Assembly (NCBI RefSeq): GCF_050571805.1 | Contig: NZ_CP192219.1 | Source: Halodesulfovibrio aestuarii | Lineage (GTDB): Bacteria > Desulfobacterota > Desulfovibrionia > Desulfovibrionales > Desulfovibrionaceae | Length of the DNA: 64,000 nucleotides | Strand: one strand, 5' to 3' | Shown: positions 25,748 to 34,539 of the stretch, piece by piece | Numbering within the stretch: position 1 is the stretch's first letter | Layout of the letters: the number at the start of each line of letters is the position of its first letter | Translations under genes and position numbers: made by a program | Notes under the pieces: model-generated | Databases searched by the model: none | The model's input: only the letters and a program-made list of their open reading frames with translations | Told to the model about the DNA's origin: nothing

Positions 25748-28171
25748 CTATTCTCCAAAGTCACATGGTGTTGCAGCCGGAAGCTGCACTACGAATTTAG
25801 CCCCGCCAAAGTCTATGCTTGAATTCGCTTCAACTTTGCCGCCAAGGTCAGTCACCATGCCGTACACAATAGCGAGCCCGAGACCTGTACCGGAACCGGG
25901 GCCTTTTGTTGTAAAAAATGGATCAAAAATTCTATGCATGTTTTCCGGCAAAATACCTTCGCCGTTATCCTCAACGCTAACCACAACAGCATCACCCTGC
26001 TGAACGACACTCAGGTGAATATGTCCATTTCTCTCTTCCACAGCGTCTAGAGCATTCAGCACAAGGTTGGAAAGAACCTGCTCCAGTTCATGTTCCCCCA
26101 TTGCGACAAAGGAATTGTCTGTCATGACGGATGCCGTGAGCTCTACTTTTTTTACTGCAGCCTGAACAGAAAAAACCTCTGTTATATTCTGCACAACCAG
26201 CGCGATATTCGATACGCCCTTATGGCTTACCTTCGGGCGGGCAAAATCAAGCAAATCGCGCAGCACCCGTTGTGCATGACGGGTATGACGCAAAATAATA
26301 TCAATATCCTGAGTTTGTTGAGCATCTTCAGCATCGTCTTTCAATAGTTCTGCATAGCAAAGAATCACACCCAGTGGGTTGTTAATCTCATGCGCAAGGC
26401 CTGCCGCAAGCTTACCGATTGTCGCCAGTTTTTCATGCTGCTGCATCTGGGCAATCATTCGTTTTTCACGCGTAACTTCGCGCACATGTACAACAACACG
26501 ATCAGGAAGATTATTCCCCTGAATAACGGGATAAATACCTATAGCAAATGTGCGGCTATCATCCACAACAACCTCATCCACAAACGGAACTTTCCGGGAA
26601 AGGGCAAGCTGCATGGAACAGCCACCCGTAGCATTATAAGCTGACAACATGGAAAGAATATTACCGCTGGTATCATGACCTCCGCTGAATTCCGCAGAAA
26701 GATTGCATGCAGCTTGGTTCGCCGTAAGCAAATTGCAGGATGAATCCATCAGCACAAGCGGATCAGTAATACCTTCAACAATAGTTTGCAGGGTCTGCAT
26801 CTGACGCATCATATTATCGAGTGCCACAAGGTTTTCTCCTGCAGCACCAAGCTGTCTGCCAAGAGCGCGCATCAATCCCTGATCCTGCAACGCAACGTAT
26901 CGAGGATCATCCCAGTACAAGATCAACACACCTTCTGCATTACCCGCACTGGACTCTACAGAAATAATGATACGGTTATCTTCAAATTTAATTCCACTTT
27001 CGGTGATTACATAGAGCCAATCATCAGGAAGTTTTTGAGCCTCTGCACCATCAGGCCATGAATAACTGTTATTTGAAGCAAAGGTACAGATATACGTAAC
27101 CGTTGTGGCGCGGAAACGGTTGCCAATTTCAGGCATTGCAAGATTCAGCAACTCACCACGGGAGCGACTCTTCTGCATAAGTGAAAGCATTGTAATAAAC
27201 AAAGCAACATCTGAACGACGCTCCAGTGCTTCGTGCGTCAATTCCTGCGTACGCTCTTCAACCATTTCCCGAAGATTTTCTGCATACTCTTTCAGCTGTG
27301 CACGGGCAGAAAATAAATGGTTGTTTAGCTCAAGCAGTCCTGACTCAAGTTCCTCAATCTCATCTTGCTCTACAAGGCTGTCCAGCAGTTCTGTACCGCC
27401 TGTTTCTTCAAGATTTGAACGGAACACGGTGGAAATTCGCTTAATATTATCCACCACAATCACTTTAAAAAGCACATTGGTTATGGAGAAAAACACAACC
27501 GCCCCCACAACAAAGAAGGCAAAATAACCAATAATAATCTTTTGCAATTGTCCGAGGCTTGCCATGACATTAACGCCTACCAAGTCCACCCCGCCGATCG
27601 AATCCACATCCTTATTAAAGCCGCGTTCCCCATACTGCTGAACCACTTCCTCAGGAGCATCATTAATATCACCGTGACAACGCATACAGCTTTCAACATA
27701 CGTAACAGGGCGTGCCATTACATAGTAACGCTGCTCTGCTATATCTTTATACCCTTTCCAAAGTCTTTCGCCAGGATGCTCTCGGAAATATTCCACTAAA
27801 CCACGCTCAAGCGTATTGGCTTCAAATTGCGGATTACGGGAATTAATAGCCACACGGCGGTACAGATATCCATGGTCTCCCTTAAAATGCTCCATGACAC
27901 TTCGGGAAATATACGAAGAGCTCATGGCCTCGATAACGAACGTACCGGGGATCATTTCGTACATCTTAGGCCGTAGTACCTTTCGCACATAGTTCTGGAC
28001 AGCATCCACCTGTGTAAACGTAAGTGTAGCCTTTGCCTCAACTTCATCTTCCAAAACTGTCCGCATATGAATGTAGAAGCCAATGGCAAACATTATCCCG
28101 AGCACAAGAGATGCCACGGCAAGTCCACTTAAGAACTGCTTTTGCAAAGAATACGGCTTACGAAAAAACAT
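25748..28171 (-). CDS. Haem-c sensor histidine kinase
   Basis: A membrane kinase of 807 residues. Helix 1 is near residues 14-36. A periplasmic Tll0287-like (DUF3365) sensor follows with CMRCH (Cys162, Cys165, His166), a c-type haem site. Helix 2 is near 210-235, then come a linker with coiled coil, a GAF-like and a PAS domain, HisKA with phospho-His in LAHEINNPLG near 590, and an HATPase with DNGEGI and GTGLGLAIVYG. The haem points to redox or gas sensing. The ATG at 28171 has GGAG 12 bases upstream; a TTG six codons earlier lacks a site. It pairs with the regulator just downstream. The nearby yeiH promoter has a sigma54 look, which suggests the target. Confidence 0.92.
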   Translation of the reverse strand: MFFRKPYSLQKQFLSGLAVASLVLGIMFAIGFYIHMRTVLEDEVEAKATLTFTQVDAVQNYVRKVLRPKMYEMIPGTFVIEAMSSSYISRSVMEHFKGDHGYLYRRVAINSRNPQFEANTLERGLVEYFREHPGERLWKGYKDIAEQRYYVMARPVTYVESCMRCHGDINDAPEEVVQQYGERGFNKDVDSIGGVDLVGVNVMASLGQLQKIIIGYFAFFVVGAVVFFSITNVLFKVIVVDNIKRISTVFRSNLEETGGTELLDSLVEQDEIEELESGLLELNNHLFSARAQLKEYAENLREMVEERTQELTHEALERRSDVALFITMLSLMQKSRSRGELLNLAMPEIGNRFRATTVTYICTFASNNSYSWPDGAEAQKLPDDWLYVITESGIKFEDNRIIISVESSAGNAEGVLILYWDDPRYVALQDQGLMRALGRQLGAAGENLVALDNMMRQMQTLQTIVEGITDPLVLMDSSCNLLTANQAACNLSAEFSGGHDTSGNILSMLSAYNATGGCSMQLALSRKVPFVDEVVVDDSRTFAIGIYPVIQGNNLPDRVVVHVREVTREKRMIAQMQQHEKLATIGKLAAGLAHEINNPLGVILCYAELLKDDAEDAQQTQDIDIILRHTRHAQRVLRDLLDFARPKVSHKGVSNIALVVQNITEVFSVQAAVKKVELTASVMTDNSFVAMGEHELEQVLSNLVLNALDAVEERNGHIHLSVVQQGDAVVVSVEDNGEGILPENMHRIFDPFFTTKGPGSGTGLGLAIVYGMVTDLGGKVEANSSIDFGGAKFVVQLPAATPCDFGE

Positions 28172-28346
28172 ACGGATGTGTATCTCCAAAAACTAAGACG
28201 CGTAACGTTGTGCAGCAAAGCGTCAAATTACATACATACTCGCGGTTGCAAGCACATAAAGAAAAGGCACCGTAGCGTAGAATCTATGGGGCTACAACTC
28301 AATGCAGGGCCAAATTTGCGCCACACTGTAATAAGTCAGTTTAAAC

Positions 28347-28380
28347 ATAAAAAACCCCGTAGAGTGTGCACCACGGGGTC
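28347..28380 (-). terminator. Terminator of the yeiH operon
   Basis: On the minus strand ACCCCGT and ACGGGGT pair around a 12-base loop and run into six T. It separates the operon from the kinase gene. Confidence 0.85.
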
Positions 28381-28410
28381 TCGGACAATAAACAAGCAAG
28401 TAAAACGACG

Positions 28411-28677
28411 CTACTTTGCGACCACATTCATTGAGCGGGGCATATGCTCAAATGTCGAGCGGGCACCTAGGTCGGCTTCTCCGCAAACTTCTATATCAGT
28501 ATAATAAAATTCACCTGTTTCAATCCCGCTATCGTCAATGAACTTTGCCATTGTGGTAAAATCCTCAGAGCTTGCGGTAATAGCAGGACAAATCACGTAC
28601 GTGAACGACCAAAAGATTGCGAGTCCGGCTACAAACTTGGTCCATCTATAAGCTGCGCTTGTCTTATCCATTGTCAT
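28411..28677 (-). CDS. Small membrane-anchored protein of the yeiH operon
   Basis: 88 residues with one hydrophobic helix at about 13-34 and a soluble tail of about 50 residues rich in Asp and Glu, probably periplasmic. AAGGA lies eight bases before the ATG. It follows yeiH by about 100 bases, with only a hairpin lacking a T-run in between, so both are likely on one transcript that ends at 28347. No family was recognised; it may be an accessory factor of the exporter. Confidence 0.65.
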   Translation of the reverse strand: MTMDKTSAAYRWTKFVAGLAIFWSFTYVICPAITASSEDFTTMAKFIDDSGIETGEFYYTDIEVCGEADLGARSTFEHMPRSMNVVAK

Positions 28678-28740
28678 GTTCCCGTTCCTTATGCGGCGTA
28701 GTTACACCGGATAAGGTGAAAATTTATTTTGCTTAAGGAC

Positions 28741-28762
28741 AGGAGAGGCCGGAGCCTCTCCT
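28741..28762 (-). promoter_or_regulatory. Intercistronic hairpin between yeiH and the small gene
   Basis: AGGAGAGGC and GCCTCTCCT form a perfect nine-pair stem with loop CGGA. There is no T-run on either side. This fits an mRNA-stabilising or partial-termination element. Confidence 0.6.
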
Positions 28763-28775
28763 GAAATGTATATAC

Positions 28776-30512
28776 TTAGATTTTTGCTGTGATCTCTGGG
28801 AATACCACATAGAACATGAGATATGCCATTGTAAGAGTCAGCATCAGGTTAAGGGACTGACCACAAACATACAGAATAAGCGGCTTGCCGCCTTTAAAGT
28901 ACCCTGCAAGTTCACGGAAGTTAGTTGCAAGACCAATTGCTGCAAAACTGAGGCAGAAGAACCAGCCGCGGAAGATTTTAGAGAAGCCGCGGATTACACC
29001 GTGGTCAACCATCGCAAAGCCTGCGTCGGAACCAAGAGAGGTGTAGATAGTTGAGAAGATGATAGAAGCGATGATAAAACCGATAACAAATTTAGGGAAG
29101 CGGTGCCAGATTTCCATCCAGCCAACTTTCTTGCCTGCTTCAGCTTCAACTTTAGTACACCAGTAAACTGCTACACAAAATGCTGTCACACCGATAAGCA
29201 CGTTCTGAATCATCTTAATTGTTGCAGCAACAAACATTGCTTTCTCAGAAAGGAATGCACCAGCAGCAGCTACAGCACCAGTTGCGTCAATGGTACCACC
29301 CATCCATGCACCACCGAGAACGTGCGGCATTGCAGTCGCTTTGATAACTGCTGGCATCACGATCATCATGATGGAGGTGAACACGAGAGAAAGACCGATT
29401 GAAAGAGTAAGCTCTTCTTTTTTCGCACGACAAGCAGCAGCGGTAGCAATAGCAGCAGAAGTACCACATACAGACATATCTGCTGAGATTACCATGTTAA
29501 GGGTCTTGGAAGGCATCTTGATTACTTTCTGACCGAAGATAAAGGTCGTAATCAAAACAACAGGTGTCACAACCCACGCTACAAAGATACCTGGAACACC
29601 AATCGCAATAACTTTACTGAAGAGAACTTCAGCACCGAGAAGTACGAGACCTGTTTTAATGTAGTATTCAACCTGAAGAGCTGGTTTGATCCAGTTAGGA
29701 GTACCAACAGTGTTTGCGATGAGCATACCAATTGCAATAGCCCATGCAGCATAGCCGATACCATAATGCTTCATAGTTGCCTGATACCCCATGAGGTATG
29801 CGAGAACACCTACTAAGAATACTGCAAAGAAGCCTTTAAGGAATCCGCCGGCATCTTTACCCATAACTTTGATACCCACAGAGAACATAAGTGCCATAGC
29901 AAGGCAAAGTCCGAGAAGAGAAGGGAACAAGTTATATGGCTTATGTTTGATTTTCTTTTTAGCTTTGCTGGAAGCCTGACGAGCTTTACGCCATGTTGCA
30001 ATTTGAGAAATAGCTTCGTCATTAAGAGCTGCATTTGTAAAGGAAGCTTGTGCAGCAACTTCCTGAGCAGCAAGTGCTACCGTTTTGGCAGCCTTAGTTT
30101 TGGCCTGAGCAGCTTCGTACTTAGGTTTGTATTTAGCGTTCAGAGCATCTGCAGTAGATTGGTCCATGTAGAACGCGTCAAGCGGGTTAGATTTCCATTT
30201 TTGAGGCTTATTGGTCCAAGACTTGATCATCTTGCCAACAGGAGAACTTGTAGCTTTCAGCTTACCTTTACTATCCTGAGCATCATAATAGGCAACGGTT
30301 TTAAACGGTGCATACTCAGCCTGTTCCTGCATTATAGAGTTTGCAGCTGCAATCTTCGCATCAAGGTCTTTAGGCGCATTGTTAAAATAGATAACGCTAC
30401 CAATAAGTAAAATAAGAGCACCAAGCCAAATAGCCCAGTAATCTTCCTTAAGCCATAAATCGGAGATCTTTGAGTTCCCCTCATCAACTACAATATTTTT
30501 TTCTTCAGCCAT
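28776..30512 (-). CDS. YeiH-family putative exporter
   Basis: A 578-residue integral membrane protein of the YeiH / Cons_hypoth698 family, annotated as putative sulfate or sulfite exporter. About ten helices fill residues 195-575. Unusually, an N-terminal helix (about 29-47) is followed by some 130 residues rich in Ala and Lys, probably helical and periplasmic or cytoplasmic, before the transporter core. AAGGAGG precedes the ATG at 30512. A sigma54-like promoter at 30593-30608 and the adjacent kinase and sigma54 activator genes suggest that it is their target. Substrate not proven; a role with sulfur oxyanions fits a sulfate reducer. Confidence 0.85.
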   Translation of the reverse strand: MAEEKNIVVDEGNSKISDLWLKEDYWAIWLGALILLIGSVIYFNNAPKDLDAKIAAANSIMQEQAEYAPFKTVAYYDAQDSKGKLKATSSPVGKMIKSWTNKPQKWKSNPLDAFYMDQSTADALNAKYKPKYEAAQAKTKAAKTVALAAQEVAAQASFTNAALNDEAISQIATWRKARQASSKAKKKIKHKPYNLFPSLLGLCLAMALMFSVGIKVMGKDAGGFLKGFFAVFLVGVLAYLMGYQATMKHYGIGYAAWAIAIGMLIANTVGTPNWIKPALQVEYYIKTGLVLLGAEVLFSKVIAIGVPGIFVAWVVTPVVLITTFIFGQKVIKMPSKTLNMVISADMSVCGTSAAIATAAACRAKKEELTLSIGLSLVFTSIMMIVMPAVIKATAMPHVLGGAWMGGTIDATGAVAAAGAFLSEKAMFVAATIKMIQNVLIGVTAFCVAVYWCTKVEAEAGKKVGWMEIWHRFPKFVIGFIIASIIFSTIYTSLGSDAGFAMVDHGVIRGFSKIFRGWFFCLSFAAIGLATNFRELAGYFKGGKPLILYVCGQSLNLMLTLTMAYLMFYVVFPEITAKI

Positions 30513-30592
30513 TATGCATTTCCTCCTTTGCAATTGGCACTACCATTTGTGTTACACCCCACGAATAAAACCTGAAGGTTTGACAGTGAGTT

Positions 30593-30608
30593 AGCAAAGA
30601 GAATGCCA
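30593..30608 (-). promoter_or_regulatory. Sigma54-type promoter of yeiH
   Basis: On the minus strand TGGCAT-TCTCT-TTGCT matches the -24/-12 consensus TGGCAC-N5-TTGCW with one change, and GG and GC are exactly ten bases apart. Transcription would start near 30583, about 70 bases before the yeiH ATG. Confidence 0.65.
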
Positions 30609-30885
30609 TTTCTTTCACAAAAGAAAACACGCATGTTTTCAGAATGTTACAGTAAAAAAACTTTATTTACCCGTACGACAATAAAGAACATGCATACTCA
30701 AGTTTGCACAAAAAAACAGGCCATTATGCACACTAGTAAATATAAAACTAATAAATACAGCATAATAAAGAACTGCAAACCCAACTTTGCAACAAATAAT
30801 GAATAGCCCTTCCTGAAGTATGCGCCATGTCTGCGAGCAGAGAATAACAGCGATTTTTCGGTTAAAACTCTACATGACAGTATGT

Positions 30886-30903
30886 TATGTCTGGACAGAC
30901 ATA
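30886..30903. promoter_or_regulatory. Inverted repeat TATGTCTG-GA-CAGACATA
   Basis: A perfect 8-bp inverted repeat with a two-base spacer, 78 bases before the gene at 30981. It has the size of a dimeric repressor or activator site; the regulator is unknown. The rest of 30609-30980 is AT-rich and empty. Confidence 0.5.
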
Positions 30904-30980
30904 TAGATTTAACACTATCAGCTACTAAGTAAGCACTTACAAATTAATGTTCAACGATTCTACTTACCAGGTTTAACACT

Positions 30981-31826
30981 ATGACTACCAAACGAAACAT
31001 ACTGATTATTGTCCTGCTCATTATCGGCGCAACTGCTATCGTCGGCTCTTTTGCACTCATAAAACAGAACAAAGAGCTTGCAGCAAAAATGCTCAAGGAT
31101 GCAAATTCACAAAAGATTTCCGTCACATGCGATAAAATCGATGCCGGAATTTTGTCGATTGAATACAGTGACCTAAAAATCCATGAAAAGAGCAACAATA
31201 ATTCTTCAGAAGCTATTACCATTACAAATCTTACCATTACGAAATCACCTTCACTGGCGACACTTATTTCTCAAGATATGAAACAAGGTAAAACGACCAT
31301 CCATTGTAATGGCGTTCTTATTCCGCTCACTGCTCCTGTTTCAAATCAATATGGCTCTGATGTGCTTGAGCTTAACCTTTCTACAACTTCCGTCATTCAA
31401 GATGAAAACGTTCACGCTATTTCAACAATAGATATTCCAAAACTAGGAAGCATTACGTCTACCCTCGCACTCAAAGTTAATCCAAAGCTCTACGAACTAA
31501 AGGGCAAAGTCGATGGTACAACATTTGTCCGCAATATCGCCCTGAACTCTTTTGAGTTTACACTGGAAAATAACGGCGGAGTTCAGAAGCTCTTAGCCGC
31601 CAACAACATACAGGAAGATTCCATTAAAAAAGCCGAACATGAGCTACAAAAGCTCTCTGCTGTTGACTACAAGGCAGACTTAAAAAGTTTTATTGATGGT
31701 TCAAAAAAGTTATCCCTGTCCTACAGCTTTCCGAATGATACAAGCGTTCCCCTCAGCCAGCTCTTTCTTGCATTTTTGATGAAAAATCCAAATGATCCTT
31801 CCAAGATCAAAATTGCTTCATTCTAA
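30981..31826 (+). CDS. Membrane-anchored protein of unknown function
   Basis: 281 residues. One uncleaved hydrophobic helix spans about residues 7-27, then a probably periplasmic beta-rich domain follows (ITITNLTITKSPS, VLELNLSTTS and similar alternating strands). The strand pattern recalls AsmA- or DUF945-like envelope proteins, but no signature motif is present. It has its own palindrome upstream and a terminator shared with mscS. Confidence 0.6.
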   Translation: MTTKRNILIIVLLIIGATAIVGSFALIKQNKELAAKMLKDANSQKISVTCDKIDAGILSIEYSDLKIHEKSNNNSSEAITITNLTITKSPSLATLISQDMKQGKTTIHCNGVLIPLTAPVSNQYGSDVLELNLSTTSVIQDENVHAISTIDIPKLGSITSTLALKVNPKLYELKGKVDGTTFVRNIALNSFEFTLENNGGVQKLLAANNIQEDSIKKAEHELQKLSAVDYKADLKSFIDGSKKLSLSYSFPNDTSVPLSQLFLAFLMKNPNDPSKIKIASF

Positions 31827-31862
31827 TAAAAAAAAAGCTGCCGATTACGGCAGCTTTTTTTT
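31827..31862. terminator. Bidirectional terminator
   Basis: AAAAAAGCTGCCG and CGGCAGCTTTTTT pair around ATTA between convergent genes. Confidence 0.93.
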
Positions 31863-32772
31863 ATTTCAATTGCGGTTGTTCTATAGCTTCCGGTGAAAGA
31901 CTAAGCTCCACCTTGGATGCCTTTATTTCATGTTTGTGGAACACCTTAATAATCTTGGATCGAACTTCATGCCCAAGCTCCCATGCGGAAGGAGGATTTT
32001 CAGCCCACGCCACAACCCAGCATTTAAAATTCCGCTCATCCATACTGATCACCCAAAAACGCGGGTCTTCATAATCAGCAAAATGGTTGGAATTTACCAC
32101 TGCACGCTTAACGAGCCGCTCCACGTTATCCAAATCACAATCATACGAAACCAAAAATTCAATGTTAACCCATTGGTATAAATCTGTTTTCGTATAATTA
32201 ATAACTTTCTGTGAAAGCATCATACTGTTGGGGAAAATTACCCGTTTCCAGTTCCAAAGCTTAAGCACTGTATGAATTGTAGTAATATCTTCAATAGTCC
32301 CGTAATGACCGTCAACAATTACAGTATCATTAACACGGAAAGGTTGAGAAAAGGAAATTACCATCCCTGCAATAGTGTTCTCGATAAGCGGACGAGCCAT
32401 GATCCCCACAACAACACCGATAGATGCAGCAAACACAGATATGTATGTTGCCGGGATACTACCCATATACGGAAAAAACAGTGCAATCATCCATATCAAT
32501 ATGAGAACAAATAACGAAATACGACGGATAATAGAAAAACGGTTCTCAATTGACTCCATAGCCTTTCGACGGGCCCGCCTATTTGGACGATCCACAGGGC
32601 TATCTGTATTTTTCGCTAAAAATTTATCCAGAGAAGAAATTCGCTCCTGACGCTGCGATTCGGTATCATCAATTTTATTTTTCGCCCATACAATGACAAA
32701 CACCCCGAAAAATGCTGTCAATATCGTCAATACCGGAAGACCTTGTGAGTATAAGATGATCTCTTTAAGCAT
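31861..32772 (-). CDS. Small-conductance mechanosensitive channel, MscS family
   Basis: 303 residues. Three or four helices: about 10-30, 78-95 and 100-125, the last being the pore-lining, Ala/Gly-rich helix (FAASIGVVVGIMARPLIENTIAGM). The MscS beta domain follows with FRVNDTVIVDGHYGTIEDI and FPNSMM, then the mixed C-terminal domain. Such channels open under membrane tension and release solutes on osmotic downshock. The stop overlaps the shared terminator. No convincing ribosome site precedes the ATG. Confidence 0.92.
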   Translation of the reverse strand: MLKEIILYSQGLPVLTILTAFFGVFVIVWAKNKIDDTESQRQERISSLDKFLAKNTDSPVDRPNRRARRKAMESIENRFSIIRRISLFVLILIWMIALFFPYMGSIPATYISVFAASIGVVVGIMARPLIENTIAGMVISFSQPFRVNDTVIVDGHYGTIEDITTIHTVLKLWNWKRVIFPNSMMLSQKVINYTKTDLYQWVNIEFLVSYDCDLDNVERLVKRAVVNSNHFADYEDPRFWVISMDERNFKCWVVAWAENPPSAWELGHEVRSKIIKVFHKHEIKASKVELSLSPEAIEQPQLK

Positions 32773-32870
32773 AGCGTTATATTAGCGTCAGCGAACAGCA
32801 TGCGCAACTTCTTTCCTTCCGGTACATACCCATTGACCTCATAGCTACTCTCCACTACTTTTTATTACAT

Positions 32871-34220
32871 ATGCGACGCAATATTTTAGTAGTAGATAAA
32901 GATAACGGTTCCCTTGCAGCTCTTCCAGAACTCTTGAAAGCTGCAGGCTATGAGGTGATTCATGTCCATACTCATCATGAAACACGTTCGACTCTTACAA
33001 AAGAACATTTTGCAGTAGTCATTGCCGGGCTTGAAGAACACCACGCACAAAAGCAAAGCCTGCTTAAATCCATCAAAGCAAACACACCCGACACAGAAGT
33101 CATTCTAGTCTCACGTGCCGCACGTGTTGATGCTGCCGTACGCGCCATGCAAATGGGCGCATTCCATTTTTTATCACTGCCTGAAAACCCTGCCGATCTT
33201 CTTGTTATTGTTGATAAGGCAATGGAAAAATGCTTCCTGCAATCAGAAGTTAACGAACTTCGTCAAATCTTGAAAAAACAGCAGACAATGCCGACACTCA
33301 TCGGCCAGAGTGCGCCCATGCAGGAGCTTAAAAAAGAGATCGCCCGCATTGCTCCGCTCGACTGCACCGTTCTCATTCAAGGAGAAACAGGTACAGGTAA
33401 AGAGATGGTCGCCAAAATGATCCATAAGCTCAGTTCACGGGCGGACAAACGCTTTTATGCCATAAACGCCGGTGTATTCAGCCCAGAGCTGCTTGCCAAT
33501 GAACTTTTTGGACACGAAAAAGGTGCCTTCACAGGCGCACAGTCCACCAAAGAAGGGATTTTTGAAGCTGCTAACAACGGCACCCTTCTTCTCGATGAAA
33601 TCGGTGAAATGCCCGTAAATATGCAGGTACAGCTATTACGTGTACTTCAGGAACGCACTATTACACGTGTTGGTGGGACATCTGACATCTCCATTGATGT
33701 ACGCGTCATAGCCGCAACACACCGTAATCTGGAAAAATTAGTCGAAAAAAATCAGTTCAGACAAGATCTCTTCTATCGTCTCAATGTATTCACTCTGCGT
33801 TTACCTGCTCTGCGCGAGCGCCCTGACGATATCCCCTTGTTCTGTAACTTCTTTATTGAAAAGTACTGCAAAACATTTGGCAAAAAAGTCACAGGACTTT
33901 CTGAAAATGCCATGCTCGCTTTAATGCGCCATTCTTACCCGGGCAACGTTCGCGAACTGGAAAACATAATCGAACGTGCCGTTGTGCTCTGCGACAGCGG
34001 AACTATTCATCTAGCCCACCTTCCACAAGAATTTTCTATAGGCACAAAACGAACACGCAAGACTCACACAAACAACACGCACAGAACTTTGGCCGATGTT
34101 GAACAGGAACACATTACACAAGTCCTTCACAGTGTTGATGGCAACAAGGCAAGTGCTGCCAAAATATTAGGAATTGATCGTGCTACACTTTGGCGGAAAT
34201 TAAAAAAATATTCTTTGTAA
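32871..34220 (+). CDS. Sigma54 activator with a degenerate receiver domain
   Basis: 449 residues with NtrC architecture. The receiver (1-120) has lost its chemistry: the acidic pair is DKD, the phospho-Asp position reads Gly (VVIAGLE, Gly53) and the conserved Lys is Leu (FLSLP). The AAA+ domain is complete: GETGTGKE (Walker A), GAFTGA (sigma54 loop), LLLDEIGE (Walker B) and an Arg-finger region (FRQDLFYRLNVF). A FIS-type helix-turn-helix closes the protein (ASAAKILGIDRATLWRKL). No kinase gene is adjacent. The protein must be controlled by level or by a ligand rather than by phosphorylation. A sigma54-like promoter and candidate small RNA lie just downstream. Confidence 0.93.
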   Translation: MRRNILVVDKDNGSLAALPELLKAAGYEVIHVHTHHETRSTLTKEHFAVVIAGLEEHHAQKQSLLKSIKANTPDTEVILVSRAARVDAAVRAMQMGAFHFLSLPENPADLLVIVDKAMEKCFLQSEVNELRQILKKQQTMPTLIGQSAPMQELKKEIARIAPLDCTVLIQGETGTGKEMVAKMIHKLSSRADKRFYAINAGVFSPELLANELFGHEKGAFTGAQSTKEGIFEAANNGTLLLDEIGEMPVNMQVQLLRVLQERTITRVGGTSDISIDVRVIAATHRNLEKLVEKNQFRQDLFYRLNVFTLRLPALRERPDDIPLFCNFFIEKYCKTFGKKVTGLSENAMLALMRHSYPGNVRELENIIERAVVLCDSGTIHLAHLPQEFSIGTKRTRKTHTNNTHRTLADVEQEHITQVLHSVDGNKASAAKILGIDRATLWRKLKKYSL

Positions 34221-34248
34221 AATCAGTCTATTACTCCGCGCCTCTAAT

Positions 34249-34280
34249 GTTGCACTTTGCAACGCGTTGCATTACGCAAC
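34249..34280. repeat. Tandem GTTGC inverted repeats
   Basis: GTTGCA-CTT-TGCAAC (34249-34263) is followed directly by GTTGC-ATTAC-GCAAC (34266-34280). The same core returns in the terminator at 34331. Confidence 0.55.
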
Positions 34281-34330
34281 ACCCTCGCTGCATTCCCCTA
34301 AATGACAGTGGTTTTCAATCCAAAATTCTT

Positions 34331-34360
34331 AAAGCGTTGCACATTGCAACGCTTTTATTT
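34331..34360 (+). terminator. Terminator of the sigma54 activator gene
   Basis: AAAGCGTTGCA and TGCAACGCTTT pair around CAT, with T-rich sequence after it. Confidence 0.8.
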
Positions 34361-34386
34361 TTTATACATTTTGTAACTAAAGAATT

Positions 34387-34539
34387 TTATTCAATAGATT
34401 TCAACATATTATGCATACAATCAATTTTGGCACGACATTTGGATATAGTAAATTGAACAGTAACTAGGCTTATTTGGACCTCCTCCAATTTGTCTATCCA
34501 GTAACGTAAATCGTCGGCAACCGAGTTACGTTGATCCAC
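34387..34539 (-). CDS. Possible 50-residue protein on the minus strand
   Basis: Reading from GTG 34539, with GAGAGGAG eight bases upstream, gives 50 codons (MDQRNSVADDLRYWIDKLEE..., ending MLKSIE) with ordinary composition, two Cys and no hydrophobic helix. No family was recognised. It overlaps the plus-strand candidate RNA and its sigma54-like promoter, so at most one of the two may be real. Both have independent start signals. Confidence 0.4.
   Translation of the reverse strand: MDQRNSVADDLRYWIDKLEEVQISLVTVQFTISKCRAKIDCMHNMLKSIE
34427..34443 (+). promoter_or_regulatory. Sigma54-type promoter behind the activator gene
   Basis: TTGGCACG-ACAT-TTGGA matches the -24/-12 consensus TTGGCACG-N4-TTGCW at every fixed position except the C of -12. 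It points to a transcript starting near 34454. It lies 207 bases after the stop codon of a sigma54 activator. Confidence 0.55.
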
